Source: an uncultured Saprospirales bacterium
GTDB lineage: Bacteria; Bacteroidota; Bacteroidia; Chitinophagales; Saprospiraceae
Assembly: GCA_937864265.1 (NCBI GenBank)
Contig: CALMIR010000034.1
Location: 1-49,940 of the forward strand
Direction of reading: 5' to 3'
DNA: 49,940 bases
Positions 18,081 through 26,563 of the stretch are shown piece by piece; position 1 is the stretch's first letter; the number at the start of each line of letters is the position of its first letter. The position numbers and the translations under genes are program-made. The notes under the pieces are model-generated. The model was not told the DNA's origin. It worked only from the letters and a program-made list of their open reading frames with translations, and ran no database searches.

Positions 18081-18115
18081 CAAAAAAAGCGGTCCTTGAT
18101 GCACCGCTTTTTTTG
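18081..18115. terminator. Bidirectional terminator
   Basis: Perfect 13-bp arms (18081-18093 with 18103-18115; core AGCGGT/ACCGCT) with a 9-base loop and A7/T7 tracts at both ends. It lies 20 bases past the stop of the small exported protein on the minus strand and serves that gene. Confidence 0.9.
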
Positions 18116-18134
18116 TTCTCCTATTCAATTGGGT

Positions 18135-18542
18135 TTAATCCATATCCCAAATTGCCAGTTGAATTGCTTCCATAGAAGCTCCTTCCTCTTTTTTTTGTTG
18201 AATGAGGGCGGACTCTTTCTTGCGTCTTTCTATCTGCTGCTCTTGAAAGATGGCTTTTTGTTCTTCGTTTAAAAGCCGCTTCAACGAGGCTTGAGCGCCC
18301 AGTCGTATGCTGTTCTTTTTTTGCAGGTATAGTTTTTCATCGCTCTGTTTTAAAGCTGCGATCTCCCCCAGTTGCCGAGAAACGCGTTCCTGAATTTCAT
18401 AGGCCTTTTCACTTTGGTCTTCATTCAGTTGATACAGGCTTACCCAGTTATCGGTGGCTTGTCGAATGGCCGCAGCATTGTCCTGAGCTTGCACGCTGAC
18501 GGAAAAGAGGAAAACAACAATTGCAAAGATTAACTGCTTCAT
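18135..18542 (-). CDS. Small exported alpha-helical protein
   Basis: A 135-residue protein with a signal peptide (MKQLIFAIVVFLFSVSVQAQ) and a highly charged helical remainder, including YQLNEDQSEKAYEIQERVSR and a basic LLNEEQKAIFQEQQIERRKK segment. The pattern of L-x-x-x-Q in predicted long helices recalls the periplasmic Spy/CpxP (LTXXQ) group, but the similarity is only general and I do not assign that function. The ATG at 18542 begins a good signal peptide; the frame is open from 18623 but those residues are not signal-like. It has its own terminator (18081-18115). Neighbours do not suggest a role. Confidence 0.75.
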   Translation of the reverse strand: MKQLIFAIVVFLFSVSVQAQDNAAAIRQATDNWVSLYQLNEDQSEKAYEIQERVSRQLGEIAALKQSDEKLYLQKKNSIRLGAQASLKRLLNEEQKAIFQEQQIERRKKESALIQQKKEEGASMEAIQLAIWDMD

Positions 18543-18773
18543 TATAGGATTATTTTGCTTGATGCTTGCGCTAAGGTACAAGTTTTGTAGAAAAATTTTA
18601 GCGAATGTATTAAGTTTAGACATTAAGATGCCAATAGTTAGCCAATAGAGTAGTTATTTTGCAATAGGAATTACCAATCTTCTACCGCTCAGCCCGCCAT
18701 TTACTGATAGGGGGTCAATTGGAGGAAACGGCAGTGCGGTCAAGTAAAACCAGTTAATTGTGTACTCATGTTA

Positions 18774-19349
18774 ATGATAGGAGATATTTTGATCAGCGAC
18801 GAATTGTTGACCGAAGAATTTGTCTGCCAATTGGATGCCTGCTTGGGCGCCTGTTGCTGGGAAGGCGATTATGGTGCCCCACTTGAGATTGACGAAGTGA
18901 TGTTGCTGAAAAGCATTTACGAAAAGATCATGCCTTATTTATCCGCAGAAAGCCAGGCTGTTATTGCCCAAAAAGGGGTTTATGACCACTACAAGGATGA
19001 CAACAGTTTCGGTACGCCCTTACTGGAAACCGGAGCCTGCGCTTTTATGACCAGAGACGCCGAAGGCATTGCCCGCTGCGGTATAGAACAAGCTTGGCTG
19101 GATGGGGAAATTGATTTTCAGAAGCCTATTTCCTGTCATTTGTATCCAGTTCGGGTGAGCCGCCAGCCAGGCTTTGAAGCACTCAACTACGAACGCTGGG
19201 ACATTTGCTCAGCGGCCTGCGTGCTGGGAAAAAAGCTCAAAGTGCCGGTGTATGAATTCGTTAAAGATGCGATCATCCGCAAATATGGCGTTGAGTTTTA
19301 TGAAGAGTTGGATGCTGCTGCCCAATATTTAATACCAGAAAGGCGTTAA
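18774..19349 (+). CDS. DUF3109 family protein
   Basis: A 191-residue protein of the DUF3109 family, conserved across Bacteroidota and without a known function. It is cysteine-rich near the N-terminus (FVCQLDACLGACCWEGDYG), with more cysteines in TGACAFM, RCGIEQ, ISCHLYPVRV and ICSAACVLG. The spacing suggests metal or iron-sulfur binding, which is inference. Two in-frame ATGs lie at 18768 and 18774; MIGDILISDELL from 18774 looks like the family start. It is a single gene, convergent with the exported hypothetical gene at 19357-19905, whose stop is eight bases away. Confidence 0.85.
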   Translation: MIGDILISDELLTEEFVCQLDACLGACCWEGDYGAPLEIDEVMLLKSIYEKIMPYLSAESQAVIAQKGVYDHYKDDNSFGTPLLETGACAFMTRDAEGIARCGIEQAWLDGEIDFQKPISCHLYPVRVSRQPGFEALNYERWDICSAACVLGKKLKVPVYEFVKDAIIRKYGVEFYEELDAAAQYLIPERR

Positions 19350-19356
19350 CGAGGGC

Positions 19357-19905
19357 TTATTGTTCGAATTGCAAAGCCAACAGACGCTGCTCCAGTTCCC
19401 GGCTCGGTTCATTGAATAGAAATACCACATAAGCCATAGCCTGCCCTTCTTTGTACAACGCCAATAAGCGACAATGACGATAAGCGCCAAAGGCCGACTT
19501 GGGTTCGAAATAATAATACGCGGCCCAATCGGCTCCAAACGCTTGAAGCAACTGATTTTCCTCAATCCTATGCCCCACCATGACCCCATCTTCTTCGTTG
19601 GAGGCCAAATGGGTGAGCAAACGGCTTGCCTCAACATGCGGCCAAAAATCAGCTTCGCCAACAGACAAAGGCTGAATGACATAGCGTATTTCTAAGCCTT
19701 CTCGTTTGGATCGGATGATAAAATCACTATCCAAGTAGTCGTTTTTCAAAGCCTTTACGGCGCGATAAGAAGACTCCGTCGGTTCCAGAAAAACCAGGTT
19801 GGCATCCTGCAACAACTGTTCAAAACGGGGATTGATTTTGACCTGCGAAAAGACACCTGATATAAAACAAAGAGATAGGCAGCACACAATTATTCTTTTT
19901 TTCAT
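19357..19905 (-). CDS. Exported hypothetical protein
   Basis: A 182-residue protein with a signal peptide (MKKRIIVCCLSLCFISGVFS) and no family I recognise. The mature part is mixed alpha/beta with DSDFIIRSKREGLEIRYVI in the middle and ends with LEQRLLALQFEQ. The ATG at 19905 is chosen because it opens the signal peptide; the frame is open to 19956. It is divergent from the multihaem cytochrome gene, which starts 100 bases away, so the two may share a control region. No role can be given. Confidence 0.75.
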   Translation of the reverse strand: MKKRIIVCCLSLCFISGVFSQVKINPRFEQLLQDANLVFLEPTESSYRAVKALKNDYLDSDFIIRSKREGLEIRYVIQPLSVGEADFWPHVEASRLLTHLASNEEDGVMVGHRIEENQLLQAFGADWAAYYYFEPKSAFGAYRHCRLLALYKEGQAMAYVVFLFNEPSRELEQRLLALQFEQ

Positions 19906-20005
19906 ATCTATTGTGGTTGATTGCGTTCTAACTTGCAAACAGCGTTTGCGCAACATTTGCCAAAATCGGAAACTTTGAGGAATTTCGCAACATCAAAAAA
20001 TAGAT

Positions 20006-21946
20006 ATGAAACCTTTTTTATTCGCCATCATCATCGGAATCGCTATTTTTTCAGGCGCTCTTTTGCCTTTATCTCAAAAAGCGAATGCCTTTCACAGTGA
20101 TCAGGAATTGCAGCTTTTTCATCAAATGCTGCTAGAACCTGTTGACTCCAACATTATTTTCCCAAATGCTTCTTACTGCTCGGGCTGCCACGGCTATGAT
20201 TCCAACCACTATGCGCTGGTTGATTTTTTTGGCAATGATGTCAATATTTACGACGATTGGCGCACGTCTATGATGGCCAATGCGGCCAAAGACCCTTTTT
20301 GGCGTGCGAAGGTCAGCCATGAAGTGTATCTGAATGCCAATTACAGCGAGGCCATCCAAACCAAGTGCACTTCCTGCCACGCTCCGATGGGCCATTACAC
20401 GGCCTTATTCCGGGGGCATGAATTTTATACGATGGAAGATTTGTTGCAAGACACGATAGGACTGGATGGGGTTTCCTGCTCTGCCTGCCACATGATTTCA
20501 GAGGATCGCTTAGGCGATTTGAATTCCGGGGAAATCAACTACGATACCAATCGGGTATTGTACGGGCCCTACCCTCAGCCCTTTGGCGCCCCCATGTCTG
20601 AGTTCGTCGGTTTTGATCCAATTTATAGCGAACATGTGCGCGACGCAGGTATGTGCGCCTCCTGCCATACCCTGATTACTTACCCGATTGGCTATGATGG
20701 GGAACTAATTGGTACTTCCTATATCGAACAGGCTACTTACCACGAATGGCTCAATTCCGTGTATGGGGAAGATCAGGAAAACGTCAGTTGCCAGGCTTGT
20801 CATATGCCTACTTTGGAGGAAGCCGTTGTGATTTCGGCCAATTATTTGTTCCTGGAAGGCCGCAGCCCTTTTGCGCTGCACGAGCTGGCCGGTGCCAATA
20901 CATTCATGTTGCAACTGATGAAAACTTACCGGGCCGAATTGGATATTGATGCGCTACCGGAGCACTTTGACGAAACCATTGCCGCCACCTATGCCATGCT
21001 GCAGGAAAAATCGGTGCAAACCGAACTGGCATGGCTGGGCGTAGAGGAGGATACGGCCTATTTCTCGCTCAAGCTGACCAATCTGGCGGGGCATAAGTTT
21101 CCCTCCGGTTATCCCAGTCGGCGTTTGTTTGTGGAGTTTTTGGCAATTACTGAAGCGGGGGATACTTTATTTCATTCGGGCGCACGCAATGCTTCGCATG
21201 AACTGATTCAAGAAGATCAAGGCGCTGAACCGCATTATGCGGTGATTAATGATCCTGCACAGGTGCAAATTTACGAGTTGGTAGCAGGCGATATCAACAA
21301 CCAATTCACCGTCGTGTTGGAGCATGCCTATGCTACACTCAAGGACAACCGCTTGCCGCCCGCTGGTTTTTCGACCACTCATGGCGTATATGATACGACG
21401 CTGATCGTCGGCCATGCCTTACAGGATCCCAACTTCAATCATACGGAATCTGGGGTGGAAGGCAGTGGTTCTGATGTGCTTTTTTTCCACATACCCACTC
21501 AAAACTATGTGGGCGATGTTCGGATACAAGCCAATATCTGGTACCATTCTTTGCCTCCTAAATGGGTAAAGCCTATTTTTGAGGTAGAAACGCCCGAAAT
21601 CAATACCTTTGAAGCGATGTTCAACAGCATGGATAATACACCTGTGTTGGTAGCATCCAAAATGTTGGATGATGTGAATTTCCCTTTGGTTGAACAGGTT
21701 GTCCGTTTGCCGGAAGGCAGTATTCACTTTTTTCCCAATCCCAGCCGCGATGGCATAGTCCGTTGGCAAACTTCAACTGGCATAACGATTCAGTCTATTC
21801 GCGTTTTTGATTTACATGGAAAAATGCTGGATCAACTGCCAGGGCAGCAAAATCAAGTGGTGCTAAAAACATCGGGAACCTATGTGCTGGAGGTGCAGAC
21901 GAATAGGGGAATGTGGGTGGAGCGAATTGTGGTGGTTGGTAGATAG
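20006..21946 (+). CDS. Pentahaem c-type cytochrome with T9SS sorting domain
   Basis: A 646-residue exported protein with a signal peptide (about 1-29). It has five CxxCH haem-binding motifs at Cys58 (CSGCH), Cys121 (CTSCH), Cys158 (CSACH), Cys217 (CASCH) and Cys262 (CQACH). The haem region resembles cytochrome c-554-like multihaem proteins. A beta-rich middle part (about 345-530) follows. The last 75 residues, from about 572, form a T9SS type A sorting domain: IHFFPNPSRDG, IRVFDLHGKML and a C-terminal GTYVLEVQTNRGMWVERIVV. The domain order predicts haem attachment in the periplasm, then export across the outer membrane and anchoring or release at the surface. The substrate is unknown. It is alone on its strand and divergent from an exported hypothetical protein. 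Confidence 0.9.
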   Translation: MKPFLFAIIIGIAIFSGALLPLSQKANAFHSDQELQLFHQMLLEPVDSNIIFPNASYCSGCHGYDSNHYALVDFFGNDVNIYDDWRTSMMANAAKDPFWRAKVSHEVYLNANYSEAIQTKCTSCHAPMGHYTALFRGHEFYTMEDLLQDTIGLDGVSCSACHMISEDRLGDLNSGEINYDTNRVLYGPYPQPFGAPMSEFVGFDPIYSEHVRDAGMCASCHTLITYPIGYDGELIGTSYIEQATYHEWLNSVYGEDQENVSCQACHMPTLEEAVVISANYLFLEGRSPFALHELAGANTFMLQLMKTYRAELDIDALPEHFDETIAATYAMLQEKSVQTELAWLGVEEDTAYFSLKLTNLAGHKFPSGYPSRRLFVEFLAITEAGDTLFHSGARNASHELIQEDQGAEPHYAVINDPAQVQIYELVAGDINNQFTVVLEHAYATLKDNRLPPAGFSTTHGVYDTTLIVGHALQDPNFNHTESGVEGSGSDVLFFHIPTQNYVGDVRIQANIWYHSLPPKWVKPIFEVETPEINTFEAMFNSMDNTPVLVASKMLDDVNFPLVEQVVRLPEGSIHFFPNPSRDGIVRWQTSTGITIQSIRVFDLHGKMLDQLPGQQNQVVLKTSGTYVLEVQTNRGMWVERIVVVGR

Positions 21947-22015
21947 TGAATCATGCGTGAGTGAGTGGGTCTAGGCAGGCAAGCCTCCGACTTCCGAAAT
22001 TAGGTAAGGCGTACG

Positions 22016-22522
22016 ATGATGGAATTTACAGCTATACTAGAAAAATTTGATTCCAACCTTTGGGGATATCACATTTGTGTACCGGAGGCTGTGGCCAATC
22101 ATTTTCTGGAACAAAATGTGCGTCGGGTGGTGTGTAGCTTGAACGGAGTCTTGAGTTTCCAATGTGCCCTGATGCCCAAAGGCGATGGCGTATGGTTCAT
22201 CAATTTGAACAAACAGATCAGAGATCAGCTTGGATTAAAAACCGGGATGACTGTGGCCGCGCACTTGACGCCTGACGATAGCCCTTACGGGTTGCCCATG
22301 CCGGAGGAATTAGAAGAGTTGTTGCAGCAGGATGAAGCAGGCAATCGGCTCTTCCATGAACTGACGCCAGGAAAACAACGCAACCTGCTATACATTGCCG
22401 GTTCGCCCAAAAAGAGCGATACCCGGCTGAAAAGGGCGATCATTGTTTTGGAACACCTGAAAAACAATCAGGGCAAAATTAATTTCAAACAATTGTACGA
22501 AGATTTAAAAGAAGGTGTTTGA
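22016..22522 (+). CDS. DUF1905/YdeI-like protein
   Basis: A 168-residue cytoplasmic protein. The N-terminal half (about 1-90) matches DUF1905 (MEFTAILEKFDSNLWGYHI and QIRDQLGLKTGMTVAAHL). The C-terminal half (about 95-160) has PEELEELLQQDEAGNRLFH and LTPGKQRNLLYIAGSPKKSD, the pattern of the bacteriocin-protection YdeI/OmpD-associated domain. Biochemical function is not established. ATG codons at 22016 and 22019 are both possible. Its TGA (22520-22522) is two bases before the start of the methyltransferase gene, so they form one transcription unit. Confidence 0.82.
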   Translation: MMEFTAILEKFDSNLWGYHICVPEAVANHFLEQNVRRVVCSLNGVLSFQCALMPKGDGVWFINLNKQIRDQLGLKTGMTVAAHLTPDDSPYGLPMPEELEELLQQDEAGNRLFHELTPGKQRNLLYIAGSPKKSDTRLKRAIIVLEHLKNNQGKINFKQLYEDLKEGV

Positions 22523-22524
22523 TT

Positions 22525-23328
22525 ATGGAAGATTATCAACCTTATTTTGAAGCGAATCGGCAAGCCTGGAATCAGCGCACGGAGGTGCACCTGAAGTCCG
22601 ACTTCTATGATTTGGAGGGCTTTGCACAGGGGAAGAACTCCCTGAATGAGATAGAACTGCAACTGTTGGGCGATGTGCGGGGAAAAAGTATCCTGCATTT
22701 GCAGTGCCATTTTGGGCAGGATACCCTCTCATTGGCCAGGATGGGCGCGCATACCGTAGGCGTGGATATTTCGGATGAAGCCATCAACGCAGCCCGGCAA
22801 CTCAACGAGCAGTTGGGTTTAAATAGTGAATTCATTTGCTGCAATATCTACGACTTGCCACAGCATTTGGATCGCCAATTTGATCTGGTATTTACGACCT
22901 ATGGCGTCATCGGCTGGTTGCCCGATTTAGAGGCTTGGGCAGGTTTAATTCATCGTTATTTGAAGCCGGGTGGACAGCTTGTTTTTGTCGAGTTTCATCC
23001 TGTAGTCTGGATGTTCGACAACGATTTTCAGCAGATTGCTTACAGTTATTTCAATGCGGAAGTGATCATAGAAACGGGTACAGGCACTTATGCCGATCGG
23101 GAAGCGGCCATTACTTATCAGGAAATGAGTTGGAATCACGCCATTGCGGAGGTCGTACAAGCTTTATTGAACCACCAACTCGAGATCAGGCGCTTCCAGG
23201 AGTACGATTATTCTCCTTACAATTGTTTTTCCCATACGGTGGAAGTAGAAACAGGAAAATTCAGAATTGGTCACTTGGGGGCTAAAATCCCAATGGTGTA
23301 TGCGGTATTGGCTCAAAAAGTCCCTTAG
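22525..23328 (+). CDS. Class I SAM-dependent methyltransferase
   Basis: A 267-residue methyltransferase. The SAM-binding motif I is SILHLQCHFGQDTLSLARMG, motif II is VGVDISDEAINAAR, and the post-motif strand is FDLVFTTYGVIGWL followed by RYLKPGGQLVFVEFHP. The N-terminal part (EDYQPYFEANRQAWNQRT) is typical of a Bacteroidota subgroup. The acceptor substrate is unknown. I start at ATG 22525 rather than the TTG at 22519, because 22525 is the first conventional start and lies two bases after the YdeI-like gene. Its TAG overlaps the stop codon of the convergent T9SS mini-protein gene by three bases (23325-23328). Confidence 0.85.
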   Translation: MEDYQPYFEANRQAWNQRTEVHLKSDFYDLEGFAQGKNSLNEIELQLLGDVRGKSILHLQCHFGQDTLSLARMGAHTVGVDISDEAINAARQLNEQLGLNSEFICCNIYDLPQHLDRQFDLVFTTYGVIGWLPDLEAWAGLIHRYLKPGGQLVFVEFHPVVWMFDNDFQQIAYSYFNAEVIIETGTGTYADREAAITYQEMSWNHAIAEVVQALLNHQLEIRRFQEYDYSPYNCFSHTVEVETGKFRIGHLGAKIPMVYAVLAQKVP

Positions 23329-23660
23329 CGTTTATTCACCCTTAGGGTAGTCAGCGTGCGTTTTTGAGCGTCGCGCAATTGAATCAGATAAAGCCCTTTG
23401 GGTATATCGCCAATAAAGTATTTTTGGCCTTCTACAGCAGGAAAGGTTTTTACCTGGCGGCCTACCAAGTTAAAAATCACGAGTTCTTTTACATTGGTGC
23501 TGCCTTCTAATTGGATATAATCCACCGCAGGATTCGGATAAATTTGAAACCGTTCCACTTCTATATCGCTTTTATAGGCCAATTGCTCCCGAAAGCTACT
23601 TTGGGCATAGATGGAAGTAGAAGCCAACCATAAAAAAGAGAGGAGTAAAAAATACTTCAT
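23325..23660 (-). CDS. Mini-protein: signal peptide plus T9SS sorting domain only
   Basis: A 111-residue protein. It begins with a signal peptide (MKYFLLLSFLWLASTSIYAQ) and has only about 15 residues before a complete T9SS type A C-terminal domain: FQIYPNPAVDYIQLEG, LVIFNLVGRQVKTF and GLYLIQLRDAQKRTLTTLRV, ending in KR. There is no passenger domain. T9SS substrates normally carry a large functional domain, so this is either a remnant or a free-standing sorting domain. The reading frame is intact and its stop overlaps the methyltransferase stop by three bases. Upstream it faces the 3' end of thrS with about 170 bases of AT-rich DNA. Confidence 0.85.
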   Translation of the reverse strand: MKYFLLLSFLWLASTSIYAQSSFREQLAYKSDIEVERFQIYPNPAVDYIQLEGSTNVKELVIFNLVGRQVKTFPAVEGQKYFIGDIPKGLYLIQLRDAQKRTLTTLRVNKR

Positions 23661-23833
23661 ACACGTGGGATTTTCAACTTTCCGGGCAAATTAGTCTTAT
23701 TTTGTTTACCAGTCAAGTTTTTGGGAAATATATTATAAAAAAAAATATTTTAGTGCTGGTACAATAAGTCCGTGCTACATGTTACCTCACATGAGTATTA
23801 GACGCAAAACCGGGTCAAAAGGTTGGCAAATAA

Positions 23834-25756
23834 CTACAATAAATTATTGAAATATTGCGCGAATTCCTCCACCGTCATACTGCCCAAGTCGCCTTCGCCT
23901 TGTTTGCGCACCGAGATTGTTCCTGTCTCCATTTCCTTTTCACCAATGATCAGCATAAAGGGCACTTTACTCAGCTCCGTATCGCGTATTTTCTTTCCGA
24001 TGGTTTCATTTCGGTCATCGACAAAGCCTCGTATGTCATTAATGCCCAACTGCTGCTCTACGTTACACGCATATTCATGGTATTTTTCGCTGATAGTCAG
24101 AATAGCGAATTGCTCAGGTGCCAGCCAAAGTGGGAATTTGCCAGCGCAGTGCTCAATCAGTACGCCGATGAATCGCTCCATAGAGCCGAAAGGTGCCCGG
24201 TGAATCATCACGGGGCGGTGAGGTTTATTATCGGCGCCGATGTATTCCAGGTTGAAGCGCTTGGGCAGGTTGTAGTCCACCTGAATGGTACCCAACTGCC
24301 AGGAGCGCCCTAAGGCATCTTTGACCATAAAGTCGAGCTTAGGCCCATAAAATGCCGCTTCGCCATAAGCCGTAACCGTTTTCAGACCTACATCCTTGGT
24401 GGCATCAATAATGGCTTGCTCGGCCATTTGCCAATCCTCTTCGCTGCCGATGTACTTGCTTTTATTATTTGGATCTCGTAGGGAAATTTGCGCCGTATAA
24501 TCTTCAAAGCCCAATTTTTTCAATACAAACCGGGTCAACTCCAAGACATTTAGGAATTCAGCCCTCAATTGTTCAGAGGTACAAAACAAGTGGGCATCAT
24601 CCTGCGTAAATCCGCGAACCCGGGTTAGGCCATGCAACTCGCCACTTTGCTCGTAGCGATACACCGTTCCAAACTCGGCAATGCGCAGAGGCAATTCTTT
24701 GTAAGAGCGCGGGCGGTGGCCGAAAATTTCACAGTGGTGTGGGCAGTTCATGGGTTTGAGCAAGAAAAGCTCTCCTTCTCTGGGCGTGTGGATGGGCTGA
24801 AATGAATCTTCCCCGTATTTTTCCCAGTGGCCGGAAGTTTCGTACAGTTCTTTTTTGCCAATATGCGGCGTAATGACCGGTTTATAGCCCCGTTTGATCT
24901 GTTCTTTTTTCAAAAAATCTTCCAGGCGCTGGCGCAAGGCCGTTCCTTTGGGCAGCCAAATGGGCAAACCGCCGCCTACCTTTTCGGAAAACATAAACAA
25001 TTCCATCTCTGTGCCCAATTTCCGGTGGTCGCGCTTTTTGGCTTCCTCCATTAAGTGCAGGTACTCTTCCAAGTCTTTTTGCTTGGGAAAAGTGATGCCA
25101 TACACCCGCGTCATTTGTTGGCGGCTTTCATCACCTTGCCAGTAAGCACCCGCTACATTAGTCAGCTTTACGGCTTTGATAAAACCCGTATTGGGTACAT
25201 GAGGCCCTTTGCACAAGTCCACGAAATTACCTTGTTGGTACAAAGTCAATGCTTCTCCATCTCCGCGCTTTTCAATCAGCTCTATTTTATACTCGTCGCC
25301 TTTTTCCTGAAAAAAGCGCAGGGCATCGTCTCGGCTGATGTCTTTGCGCAGGTATTCATTTTTTTGGCGTGCCAGTTCCAGCATTTTTTGCTCTATCCGG
25401 GCGAAATCGTCGGAGGAGATGGTGCGTCCACCTGGATCAACATCGTAGTAGAAACCATTATCGGTAGCCGGTCCCGTCCCAAATTTCACGCCTGGGAAAA
25501 GGGCTTCCAGGGCTTCTGCCATCAGGTGAGCTGAAGAGTGCCAAAAGGAAGCTTTTCCCTCTTTATCGTCCCAAGTCAGCAATTGCAAGGTAGCATCTTG
25601 ACGGATGGGCCGGGTGGCGTCCCAAACCTCGCCATTGACTTTAGCAGATAGTACTTTCTGTGCCAAACCCTGGCTGATGGACTGAGCTATTTCTAAAGCA
25701 GTAGTGCCCGCTTCGTATTGGCGTTGCTGGCCATCCGGAAATGTAACCGTAATCAT
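23834..25756 (-). CDS. thrS: Threonyl-tRNA synthetase
   Basis: A 640-residue class II aminoacyl-tRNA synthetase. It has an N-terminal TGS domain ([20 protein letters not shown]), an editing domain with [17 protein letters not shown] (HxxxH) and the class II core with [19 protein letters not shown], which holds the zinc cysteine. Motif 2 is [21 protein letters not shown] and motif 3 lies at [17 protein letters not shown], followed by an anticodon-binding domain. The ATG at 25756 gives the standard N-terminus; the frame is open to 25846 across the palindrome described below, but no family member starts there. A candidate -7 box (25785-25792) lies 29 bases upstream. Downstream neighbours infC and rplT, common in other bacteria, are absent. 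Confidence 0.97.
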   Translation of the reverse strand: MITVTFPDGQQRQYEAGTTALEIAQSISQGLAQKVLSAKVNGEVWDATRPIRQDATLQLLTWDDKEGKASFWHSSAHLMAEALEALFPGVKFGTGPATDNGFYYDVDPGGRTISSDDFARIEQKMLELARQKNEYLRKDISRDDALRFFQEKGDEYKIELIEKRGDGEALTLYQQGNFVDLCKGPHVPNTGFIKAVKLTNVAGAYWQGDESRQQMTRVYGITFPKQKDLEEYLHLMEEAKKRDHRKLGTEMELFMFSEKVGGGLPIWLPKGTALRQRLEDFLKKEQIKRGYKPVITPHIGKKELYETSGHWEKYGEDSFQPIHTPREGELFLLKPMNCPHHCEIFGHRPRSYKELPLRIAEFGTVYRYEQSGELHGLTRVRGFTQDDAHLFCTSEQLRAEFLNVLELTRFVLKKLGFEDYTAQISLRDPNNKSKYIGSEEDWQMAEQAIIDATKDVGLKTVTAYGEAAFYGPKLDFMVKDALGRSWQLGTIQVDYNLPKRFNLEYIGADNKPHRPVMIHRAPFGSMERFIGVLIEHCAGKFPLWLAPEQFAILTISEKYHEYACNVEQQLGINDIRGFVDDRNETIGKKIRDTELSKVPFMLIIGEKEMETGTISVRKQGEGDLGSMTVEEFAQYFNNLL

Positions 25757-25784
25757 GGTAATTTGTGCGTTTGTATTCGGGCTG

Positions 25785-25792
25785 CAAAGGTA
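25785..25792 (-). promoter_or_regulatory. Candidate -7 box of thrS
   Basis: On the minus strand TACCTTTG matches TAnnTTTG, 29 bases before the thrS ATG. Its upstream half overlaps the inner direct repeat of the MITE-like element, and the -33 region falls within the 19-bp inverted-repeat arm at 25799-25817. No good TTG is found at the expected spacing. Confidence 0.5.
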
Positions 25793-25906
25793 AGTTAGTT
25801 CTTTGACAAATGGTGTGATTAAAGCAAAAGACTTAGCGAAAATCATTGCTTACCCTGCTTTCCGCTAAGCCTTTTCCCACACCATTTGTCAAAGAATGGG
25901 TAAGTT
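25789..25906. mobile_element. MITE-like palindromic element in the thrS promoter region
   Basis: A perfect 19-bp inverted repeat (25799-25817 with 25878-25896) encloses 60 bases that hold a second 7-bp inverted repeat (CTTAGCG/CGCTAAG). Just outside, two bases away on each side, lies the direct repeat GGTAAGTT (25789-25796 and 25899-25906). This symmetry is what a small inserted element with target-site duplication would give. There is no coding content. A regulatory hairpin of thrS or a terminator for the gene at 25914-26507 are alternatives. Confidence 0.55.
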
Positions 25907-25913
25907 TTTTCAA

Positions 25914-26507
25914 TTAAAGAATTACTTGCATCAGCTCTCTAAAATCCCTTGCCTTTTCAAAAAGGCGATCTTGGTAGGCCGTAGTTCGAAAGCGCAGGTA
26001 GTGAACTTGGTCGTTGCGCAGTTCCAACTCAATCATAATATTGCCATAACCCTGAGAAAGGGTATTGTCATCGCTTTTGAGGGATCGGGGCTTTAGGTAG
26101 TGGCGTTCTATGGTTTCTACCCAATGGGTGCGCTGATAGGTTCGAAGGTCAGATATTTGGGTGCGATAGCCCGCAGCCAATACCTGCTCTTTTAAAAAAT
26201 CGAGGAAATGGCGCATATCGCGCAAATTGTAACGAGTTTTGTGCAAATGAATGACAAAGCCTTTGGAAGAGGGCGTATGGAGAAAGTCCAAAGCTTCGTC
26301 TATATCGTTGGGCAATGCTTGGTAGATGGCGTACTGGTCGCTCAACCAATCCCTCAAACGACGGCAGACAAGTGTGGTTTTCCAACGCTCATAATCTTGT
26401 TTTTCCTCCTCGCTCCGGTTGATTATTTCATGTATGAGGGGCTGACTGGGCGAGCTTTCCTCCGCCTGCCGAAACATCTTTTTAAAATATCCCCAAAGCT
26501 TATCCAT
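25914..26507 (-). CDS. Conserved hypothetical cytoplasmic protein
   Basis: A 197-residue soluble protein with no signal peptide, membrane segment or motif I can name. It is rich in charged and aromatic residues, with FLHTPSSKGFVIHLHKTRYN in the middle and IMIELELRNDQVHYLRFRTT towards the C-terminus, suggesting a mixed alpha/beta fold. The ATG at 26507 (MDKLWGYFKKMF) is preferred to the ORF opening at 26618, which would overlap the M14 peptidase gene. It follows the peptidase gene by 56 bases on the same strand and may share its transcript. It is separated from thrS by the palindromic element. Confidence 0.7.
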   Translation of the reverse strand: MDKLWGYFKKMFRQAEESSPSQPLIHEIINRSEEEKQDYERWKTTLVCRRLRDWLSDQYAIYQALPNDIDEALDFLHTPSSKGFVIHLHKTRYNLRDMRHFLDFLKEQVLAAGYRTQISDLRTYQRTHWVETIERHYLKPRSLKSDDNTLSQGYGNIMIELELRNDQVHYLRFRTTAYQDRLFEKARDFRELMQVIL

Positions 26508-26563
26508 AACCAAACCTGTTTGGAAAAAGAACAAGCAGAAGCCCGACTTGTTGCAGGGTTGTG

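Larger units (their letters stand above)
17796..18134. other. Gene-poor stretch with a large hairpin
   Basis: 339 bases between two minus-strand genes. A 66-codon open frame (17836-18036, plus) has no recognisable features and overlaps a large imperfect hairpin (17975-18054), so I do not accept it as a gene. A separate clean terminator lies at 18081-18115. Confidence 0.5.

Noticed and set aside
25757-25906. T-box or leader-peptide attenuator of thrS
   Set aside because: No T-box core or specifier loop and no threonine-rich short frame; the paired direct repeats fit an inserted element better.
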